60,714 nt of DNA from Pseudoneobacillus rhizosphaerae. Lineage in GTDB: Bacteria > Bacillota > Bacilli > Bacillales > Cytobacillaceae. Positions 56,361 through 60,714 of the stretch are shown here, piece after piece; position 1 is the stretch's first letter; each line of letters opens with the position of its first letter. The translations under genes and the position numbers were made by a program. The stretch covers positions 1 through 60,714 of the forward strand of contig NZ_CAKJTG010000027.1 in the NCBI RefSeq assembly GCF_917563885.1, read 5' to 3'. The notes under the pieces are model-generated. The model searched no databases and was not told where the DNA came from. It saw nothing but the letters and a program-made list of their open reading frames with translations.

Positions 56361-56388
56361 GAGGGCTACTTTTTGGCACCTCTTTTTC
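56359..56388 (+). terminator. Terminator after cwlD
   Basis: AAGAGG (56359-56364) pairs with CCTCTT (56379-56384), with a short inner GC/GC, and runs into T residues. The stem overlaps the cwlD stop codon. Confidence 0.8.
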
Positions 56389-56400
56389 AATTAAGTTCTT

Positions 56401-56578
56401 TATCGAAGGCTCTTTTCGTAAACATTGTTGCTAATGCATATAAAATAGCAAACAAAATCATAGATTAGCACAAAAAAACTTGAAACAATGACGAAAAGAT
56501 GCCCCGAAGCCTTAATAAATACGGGTTTAAACTTAGTTCGAAAAGCAACAATCTTTGCGAAAACAGCCTTATCGAAAT
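56401..56578. repeat. Long imperfect inverted-repeat element
   Basis: A 27-nt arm at 56406-56432 (AAGGCTCTTTTCG then TAAACATTGTTGCT) matches the reverse complement of 56544-56570 at 24 of 27 positions. About 111 bases lie between the arms and hold no supported gene. The arms could fold into a long cruciform or RNA hairpin. It resembles a MITE-like or dispersed palindromic element, but target-site duplications were not found by eye. Confidence 0.7.
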
Positions 56579-56674
56579 ATAAATGCATTTTGAAGTGTGA
56601 TTCAGATAACAGTTAAAGTGATATATTATGCTATACTGTATATTGGTAATGTATTCTAAAGATGGGGGTTTATT

Positions 56675-57730
56675 ATGTTAACAGAAGCAAAAGTTCTAGA
56701 AGTGCTAAATGGAATAAAGGAGCCCTTTTTACATAAAGCGTTAGGTGAAATTAATGCAATTGAAGAAATTAAGATAAAAGAAGAAAAGAATCATGTGAGC
56801 GTAAAAATTGCGATAGCCAAAACAGGTACAGCAGAGCAATTACAACTTCAAACACAAATTGTTAACGTATTAAAAGAAGCGGGAGCAGAGTCTGTTGGGT
56901 TAAGATTTAGCCAGTTACCTGATGAAGAGTTATTAAAGCATCAAGTTGCGAAGCCAGAAGAAGACAAAGGCCTATTAAGTGCCGGAAATAAAACGACGTT
57001 TATTGCTATCGCAAGTGGTAAGGGTGGAGTAGGAAAATCTACTGTCTCCGTTAACCTAGCTGTTTCATTAGCACGATTAGGAAAAAAAGTTGGATTAGTC
57101 GATGCAGATATATACGGTTTTAGTGTTCCTGATATGATGGGAATAACGAATAGACCAGTAGTGAAAAATGAAAAAATTCTACCAGTCGAACGTTTTGGTG
57201 TGAAGGTTATTTCAATGGGCTTCTTTGTTGAAGATAATGCACCAATCATTTGGCGTGGACCTATGCTAGGGAAAATGTTAAATAGTTTCTTTAATGAGGT
57301 AGAATGGGGAGAATTAGATTATTTACTTTTAGATTTACCGCCTGGAACTGGGGATGTGGCTTTGGATGTTCATACGATGCTACCAACTTGTAAAGAAATT
57401 ATCGTGACAACACCACATGCAACTGCTGCCTTTGTAGCTGCACGTGCTGGTGCAATGGCTCTACGTACAGACCATGAAATTTTAGGTGTAGTGGAGAACA
57501 TGTCTTATTTTGAAAGTAAACTAACAGGTGAGAAAGAATATGTGTTTGGACAAGGTGGCGGAGAAAAACTTGCTGACGAGCTTCAGACAGAACTTTTAGG
57601 AAAACTTCCTTTAGCACAACCAGATGTAAACGAAAAAGATTTTGCTCCATCTGTCTACCAGGTAGAACATAAGTTAGGTAAAGTCTACTTAGGAATAGCT
57701 GAGAAAGTAGTAAGTCTTCTCGAAAAATAA
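56675..57730 (+). CDS. salA: Mrp/NBP35-family ATP-binding protein SalA
   Basis: ParA-like ATPase. In B. subtilis SalA is a regulator that represses scoC; relatives (Mrp/ApbC) carry iron-sulphur clusters. The 351 residues have an N-terminal DUF59/MIP18 domain (about 1-90) and an ATPase with GKGGVGKST (115-123). The CxxC motif after NMSYF, needed for cluster binding in Mrp proteins, is absent (NMSYFESKLTGEKEY), as in SalA. Shine-Dalgarno TGGGGGT. It converges on gerD. Confidence 0.92.
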   Translation: MLTEAKVLEVLNGIKEPFLHKALGEINAIEEIKIKEEKNHVSVKIAIAKTGTAEQLQLQTQIVNVLKEAGAESVGLRFSQLPDEELLKHQVAKPEEDKGLLSAGNKTTFIAIASGKGGVGKSTVSVNLAVSLARLGKKVGLVDADIYGFSVPDMMGITNRPVVKNEKILPVERFGVKVISMGFFVEDNAPIIWRGPMLGKMLNSFFNEVEWGELDYLLLDLPPGTGDVALDVHTMLPTCKEIIVTTPHATAAFVAARAGAMALRTDHEILGVVENMSYFESKLTGEKEYVFGQGGGEKLADELQTELLGKLPLAQPDVNEKDFAPSVYQVEHKLGKVYLGIAEKVVSLLEK

Positions 57731-57764
57731 AAAAAGAGGCTGATTTGATCAGCCTCTTTTTATT
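57731..57764. terminator. Bidirectional terminator between salA and gerD
   Basis: A 13-bp perfect stem AAAAAGAGGCTGA/TCAGCCTCTTTTT with loop TTTGA. It has A and T runs on both sides, so it can end both convergent genes. Confidence 0.95.
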
Positions 57765-58391
57765 TCATCCACCACTGCCACTGCCGCCGCCGCCGCCGGA
57801 TCCTCCCCCACTTTTTCCTCCATCGCCACTTTTTGATTCATCACTTTTGATTTCTTCGGCCGCTTTAATTAAGATAGCCTGCATTTTAACCTTGAACAAG
57901 GGACTCTCGAACGTCTCGGTCACTACCTTTTGTAAATGTTCCCGATATTCTTTACTTTTTAAGACAGTAGTTAATTCTTTTTCAAGTTCAGGATCCTTAA
58001 GTACTTCAACCATCATTCCACGATATTCAGGATCCTTCATTAAATCCTTTAAAAGTGCTTCATTTTCCTTTTTCATACTTTTGGCAATACTCTCCGCAAA
58101 TTTAGGATCTTCAAAGTTCTTTTTCCAAAAATCGGCCCCCTTATCAGAGGTTAATGTCTTTTCAATGGTATCGGTCACTACCTTTTGATCCATCACAAGC
58201 TTTTCTTGCATTTTTTCATCGGACATTACTTCTTGAATTGCTTTCTTCCCGTCATCTGTTTTAAGTATATCGACAACCATTTTTTTTGTTTGCTCATAAT
58301 CTAATTCTCCGCCACTATCTTTAGTCCCTGTACAACCCGAGAGAACAATGATCATTAAAATTAGGAGTAGCAGTTTTTTCCCTTTTAACAT
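57765..58391 (-). CDS. gerD: Spore germination lipoprotein GerD
   Basis: Inner-membrane lipoprotein that gathers GerA-type nutrient receptors into the germinosome. The 208 residues have a signal peptide ending in lipobox LSGC (C20), a helical middle, and a Ser/Gly-rich tail (GGKSGGGSGGGGGSGSGG). ATG at 58391 follows AAGGAG by eight bases; the TTG two codons earlier is not used. A good sigma-G promoter lies upstream, as expected for forespore expression. Confidence 0.94.
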   Translation of the reverse strand: MLKGKKLLLLILMIIVLSGCTGTKDSGGELDYEQTKKMVVDILKTDDGKKAIQEVMSDEKMQEKLVMDQKVVTDTIEKTLTSDKGADFWKKNFEDPKFAESIAKSMKKENEALLKDLMKDPEYRGMMVEVLKDPELEKELTTVLKSKEYREHLQKVVTETFESPLFKVKMQAILIKAAEEIKSDESKSGDGGKSGGGSGGGGGSGSGG

Positions 58392-58425
58392 AGCCAAGCT
58401 CCTTTCACATATTAATCCTTACTGT

Positions 58426-58455
58426 TAGGATGAGAAATTGGCGTGAAATTATTCA
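58426..58455 (-). promoter_or_regulatory. Sigma-G promoter of gerD
   Basis: On the minus strand TGAATA (58455-58450) and CATCCTA (58432-58426) are 17 bp apart, a close match to the sigma-G consensus TGMATA and CATNMTA. The start would be ~28 bases before the gerD ATG. gerD is known to depend on sigma-G in B. subtilis. Confidence 0.85.
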
Positions 58456-58522
58456 ACCTAGATTTTTTTATCTTGGATTGGTACAATCAATTGAATGGAA
58501 TAACTTTTTGGAGGAAATGAAC

Positions 58523-59218
58523 GTGACAAGCCGAAATTTGGTAAGGTTGTTCTTCTCTACACTTTTACTAGGTGGAACAGCAACAGGAATAATAGGATTT
58601 TTTGTGAGATGGGATGAATTTAAACCATATTTTTTAAATTTCCAATTAATCGACATTATAATGGCATTGTTTTGGTTATTTGGCGTTGGGCTTATTTTTA
58701 GTGTTTTAAGTCAAATGGGCTTTGCCGCTTATTTAACCGTTCACAGATTTGGACTAGGTATTTTTAAGTCCCTTAAATTATGGAACTCGGTGCAGGTTAT
58801 TTTAATTCTCTTTGTAGTATTTGATTTAGTCTACTTGCGCTATACTGCCTTCTCAAAGACCGGAGATAGTATTGTTCCGTATATTGCATTAGCTATTTTT
58901 GTTCTTGCAAGTGGTTTAGTAGTAGCTTATATAAAAGCTAAACAGACTAATAAAGAGGCTTTTATTCCTGCTGTATTTTTTATGGTGGTTGTTACTACAC
59001 TTGAATGGGTTCCCGTTCTTCGTGTTAATGAAGAAGGCTGGGTATACTTAATGTTAATTTCTTTATTAATTTGTAATGCTTATCAATTATTAATTCTTCA
59101 TAAGTTAAACGAGAAATCTTCATTAGAAAAACAACAAAAGTCAAAATTAGCTAGCCCTAAAATTCCAAAAACAAAAGTAAATAACCCTAAGCAACAAAAA
59201 GTAAAGCCATCCAAATAA
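58523..59218 (+). CDS. kbaA: KinB-signalling protein KbaA
   Basis: Membrane protein needed for KinB-driven phosphorelay activation of sporulation. The 231 residues begin MTSRNLVRLFFSTLLLGGTA, like B. subtilis KbaA, with about six membrane segments and then a Lys-rich tail (about 190-231) that appears longer than in B. subtilis. GTG 58523 is eight bases after GGAGG; ATG 58430 would add 31 residues but has no good ribosome site and overlaps the gerD promoter. TACAAT with a TGG extension (58479-58487) may be its promoter. Confidence 0.88.
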   Translation: MTSRNLVRLFFSTLLLGGTATGIIGFFVRWDEFKPYFLNFQLIDIIMALFWLFGVGLIFSVLSQMGFAAYLTVHRFGLGIFKSLKLWNSVQVILILFVVFDLVYLRYTAFSKTGDSIVPYIALAIFVLASGLVVAYIKAKQTNKEAFIPAVFFMVVVTTLEWVPVLRVNEEGWVYLMLISLLICNAYQLLILHKLNEKSSLEKQQKSKLASPKIPKTKVNNPKQQKVKPSK

Positions 59219-59233
59219 GGATGGCTTTATTTT
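59202..59233. terminator. Bidirectional terminator between kbaA and pdaB
   Basis: An 11-bp perfect stem TAAAGCCATCC/GGATGGCTTTA, loop AAATAA holding the kbaA stop, with T-rich flanks on both strands. It serves the two convergent genes. Confidence 0.9.
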
Positions 59234-59237
59234 ATAC

Positions 59238-59990
59238 CTATTTTATTTCGATGGACCTTGCATTACCATTCGCTATCATTCCTGATACAGTAACAATCTT
59301 TAATCCTTTATTGTCTAAATCATTGAGGATTGAAGGTAAGGCTTTTACTGTTTGCTTTGCAGAATCAGATGCATGTAAAAGAATAATATCGCCTTTTTTG
59401 GCAGCTTTAACATTTGTTGCGATGGTTTCTGCTCCAGGATTTGTCCAGTCTTTCGAATCGACACTCCAATGAACAACCGTGTAACCTAAATGTTCTGCTG
59501 CTTTTAGGGTTCTTTGATCAAAATGCCCTGTTGGAGCTCTCAAAAGCTTTATATCCTTTATATTGAGTTTACCAAAGGCAACTTGAGCTTTAGAAATATC
59601 CTTTCTAATCTCACTTTCTTCTAACTCAGAGTAGTCTACATAGGCATAGCCAAGCATACCTATTTCAAACCCAGACTTGACCATTTTTGACACTAAATCT
59701 GGGTGTCTCTCTGCCCATGCACCTGATAGAAAGAAAGTAGCAGACTTAATCCCTCTTTTTTCTAAGAGGTCAAGGATAGGTGCGGCTTTCTCATCTCCCC
59801 AGCCAATATTAAAGGTGAGGGCAACATCCTTTTCACCTCTATAAACAGCTTTAGGTCCATCCTGAGTTGAAAACACTGGTGAGTAGGCCCTATTCTCAAT
59901 ATAAAGAAAAAAAGCAGTAATAAAGGCAAGTACAACAATTAGAATCATTTGTTTTAAAGCTTTTCCATTCATGACTAAAAAGAAATTCAT
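59238..59990 (-). CDS. pdaB: Polysaccharide deacetylase-family sporulation protein PdaB
   Basis: Needed in B. subtilis for stable spores late in sporulation; activity uncertain. The 250 residues have an N-terminal membrane segment (about 14-30) and a NodB-like domain: motif 1 reads TFNIGWGD with N61 where the family has Asp, motif 2 histidines are not evident (GMLGYAYVDYSE), then RAPTG and LLHASD. Start ATG 59990 follows GAGGTGA by seven bases. A partial sigma-G promoter match lies upstream. Confidence 0.93.
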   Translation of the reverse strand: MNFFLVMNGKALKQMILIVVLAFITAFFLYIENRAYSPVFSTQDGPKAVYRGEKDVALTFNIGWGDEKAAPILDLLEKRGIKSATFFLSGAWAERHPDLVSKMVKSGFEIGMLGYAYVDYSELEESEIRKDISKAQVAFGKLNIKDIKLLRAPTGHFDQRTLKAAEHLGYTVVHWSVDSKDWTNPGAETIATNVKAAKKGDIILLHASDSAKQTVKALPSILNDLDNKGLKIVTVSGMIANGNARSIEIK

Positions 59991-60046
59991 TAACTAATCA
60001 CCTCGTCCAAAACACTTCTTGTCTCATTTTTATGCAGAGATTTCAC

Positions 60047-60076
60047 CGTTATGAACATTTTTTATTATAAAATTCA
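60047..60076 (-). promoter_or_regulatory. Possible sigma-G promoter of pdaB
   Basis: On the minus strand TGAATT (60076-60071) and CATAACG (60053-60047) are 17 bp apart. The -35 is a good and the -10 only a partial match to sigma-G. Confidence 0.4.
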
Positions 60077-60125
60077 TTAAATTGGAAAACACTACATAAA
60101 CAAAGAAAATTTTGGGGGTTTTCCA

Positions 60126-60356
60126 ATGTTAGGAATGTTAGTAAATGAAAAAGAAGTAAAAGAAATTCAGTATTTAATTAAAAGGGAGATGGACGAAATA
60201 TTATTTGATTTAAAGGATGAGCGGATTGATCATATTGTGAAAAGAGCAATGGAAGAAAGATATAAAATTTTATTTTCTTTATTTAAGCGTGTAGCTTCTC
60301 CAAGTGAGTGTTTGAAATATATTAGAAAGCAGCGAAGCAAAGCTAACAAAGGATAA
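60126..60356 (+). CDS. Small hypothetical protein before the rRNA operon
   Basis: A 76-residue, Lys/Glu-rich, mostly helical protein (MLGMLVNEKEVKEIQYLIKR...), soluble by composition. The ATG has GGGGG about seven bases upstream. Similar small proteins are remembered at this place in other Bacillus genomes but no function is known. It faces away from pdaB, and no clear terminator separates it from the rrn promoters. Confidence 0.7.
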   Translation: MLGMLVNEKEVKEIQYLIKREMDEILFDLKDERIDHIVKRAMEERYKILFSLFKRVASPSECLKYIRKQRSKANKG

Positions 60357-60380
60357 TTTAAAAATAATTTTTAAAAGTAG

Positions 60381-60409
60381 TTGATTTGAAGATGTTATTT
60401 TGGTATATT
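60381..60409 (+). promoter_or_regulatory. Upstream rrn promoter (P1)
   Basis: TTGATT (60381-60386) and TATATT (60404-60409) are 17 bp apart, with a TGG extended -10. Confidence 0.7.
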
Positions 60410-60464
60410 AATAAACGTCGCTGCTGAGCAATTCTCAATACGAATTATCGTAATGAAAAAGTTG

Positions 60465-60493
60465 TTGACAGTGATAATGTGTTGTGTTAAATT
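60465..60493 (+). promoter_or_regulatory. Downstream rrn promoter (P2)
   Basis: A perfect TTGACA (60465-60470) is 17 bp from TAAATT (60488-60493), with a TGT extension. Tandem promoters are normal for Bacillus rRNA operons. Confidence 0.75.
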
Positions 60494-60500
60494 AATAAAG

Positions 60501-60538
60501 TCGCTTTTGGGCGATAAAAAATTTGCTCTTTGAAAACT
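60501..60538 (+). promoter_or_regulatory. rrn leader hairpin and boxA
   Basis: TCGC/GCGA (60501-60514) forms a small boxB-like hairpin, followed by boxA TGCTCTTTGAAAACT (60524-60538), the rRNA antitermination element that binds NusB-S10. Confidence 0.85.
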
Positions 60539-60626
60539 AAACAACCAAACAATAACAAATTAAGTGAAAACTTTCTTTTAGGAAGTTGGAACTAGCCAGA
60601 GTAAACTTTATGAGCTAATCAAACAC

Positions 60627-60714
60627 TTTATTGGAGAGTTTGATCCTGGCTCAGGACGAACGCTGGCGGCGTGCCTAATACATGCAAGTCGAGCGAATCA
60701 TTGGGAGCTTGCTC
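60627..60714 (+). rRNA. rrs: 16S ribosomal RNA, 5' end (partial)
   Basis: TTTATTGGAGAGTTTGATCC and the following TGGCTCAGGACGAACGCTGG match the universal 16S start. The gene continues past the window. The first variable region begins CGAATCATTGGGAGCTTGCTC, useful for placing the genus. Confidence 0.97.

Noticed and set aside
57745-58188. Proline-rich open frame on the plus strand over gerD
   Set aside because: It is the antisense of the Gly/Ser-rich GerD tail; gerD has lipobox, ribosome site and sigma-G promoter.

Overview
The window is chromosomal DNA from a low-GC, endospore-forming member of the Bacillaceae. The gene order and most protein sequences follow the ctsR-to-pdaB region of Bacillus subtilis closely, and sporulation/germination genes (sigH, cwlD, gerD, kbaA, pdaB) are present. 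The genus cannot be fixed from this sequence alone. The segment lies between two rRNA operons in the same orientation: it opens with the 3' end of a 23S gene plus a 5S gene and closes with an rRNA promoter region and the first ~88 bases of a 16S gene. No insertion sequence, prophage, CRISPR array or tRNA gene was seen.

Layout. (1) 1-945: rRNA end, terminator, a 21-bp periodic repeat and a gene-free spacer. (2) 945-9303: ctsR-mcsA-mcsB-clpC (heat-stress protein quality control under a CtsR operator), then radA-disA (DNA repair and c-di-AMP signalling) and the PIN/TRAM membrane protein yacL. (3) 9323-16080: ispD-ispF (isoprenoid), gltX, then a T-box leader controlling cysE-cysS-mrnC-rlmB-rae1. 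(4) 16086-20617: sigH, rpmG, secE, nusG, rplK-rplA-rplJ-rplL, with leaders that look like L1 and L10 autoregulatory sites. (5) 20672-33708: ybxB, rpoB, rpoC, rplGB, rpsL, rpsG, fusA, tufA. (6) 34151-49056: the S10/spc/alpha ribosomal cluster from rpsJ to rplQ, including secY, adk, map, infA and rpoA. (7) 49057-53665: a structured, terminator-ended leader before the ECF transporter module ecfA1-ecfA2-ecfT, then truA and rplM-rpsI with an L13 leader. (8) 53886-60356: an accessory DUF3231 gene, ybaK, cwlD, a long inverted-repeat element, salA, gerD(-), kbaA, pdaB(-) and a small conserved-looking ORF. (9) 60381-60714: tandem rrn promoters, boxA and the 16S start.

How it works together. Most of the window makes the transcription and translation machinery (RNA polymerase alpha, beta and beta'; sigma-H; NusG; 30 or more ribosomal proteins; EF-G, EF-Tu, IF-1; two tRNA synthetases; rRNA methylases; Mini-III) and the Sec channel (SecY, SecE). 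Feedback is visible in the RNA leaders: a Cys T-box, two rRNA-like L1 sites, L10 and L13 leaders and an S10 leader. The right end is a sporulation block in which gerD has a good sigma-G promoter match.

No clearly novel multi-gene system was found. The items most worth a second look are non-coding: the structured region before ecfA1, the nusG ribosome-binding-site hairpin, the inverted-repeat element before salA, the 21-bp and 52-bp repeats, and the hairpins around rpoB/rpoC and fusA/tufA. An apparent Asp-to-Asn change in PdaB is the main protein-level oddity. Many starts were moved from the longest open frame to the position supported by a Shine-Dalgarno sequence and by remembered B. subtilis homologues; no alignment was run.
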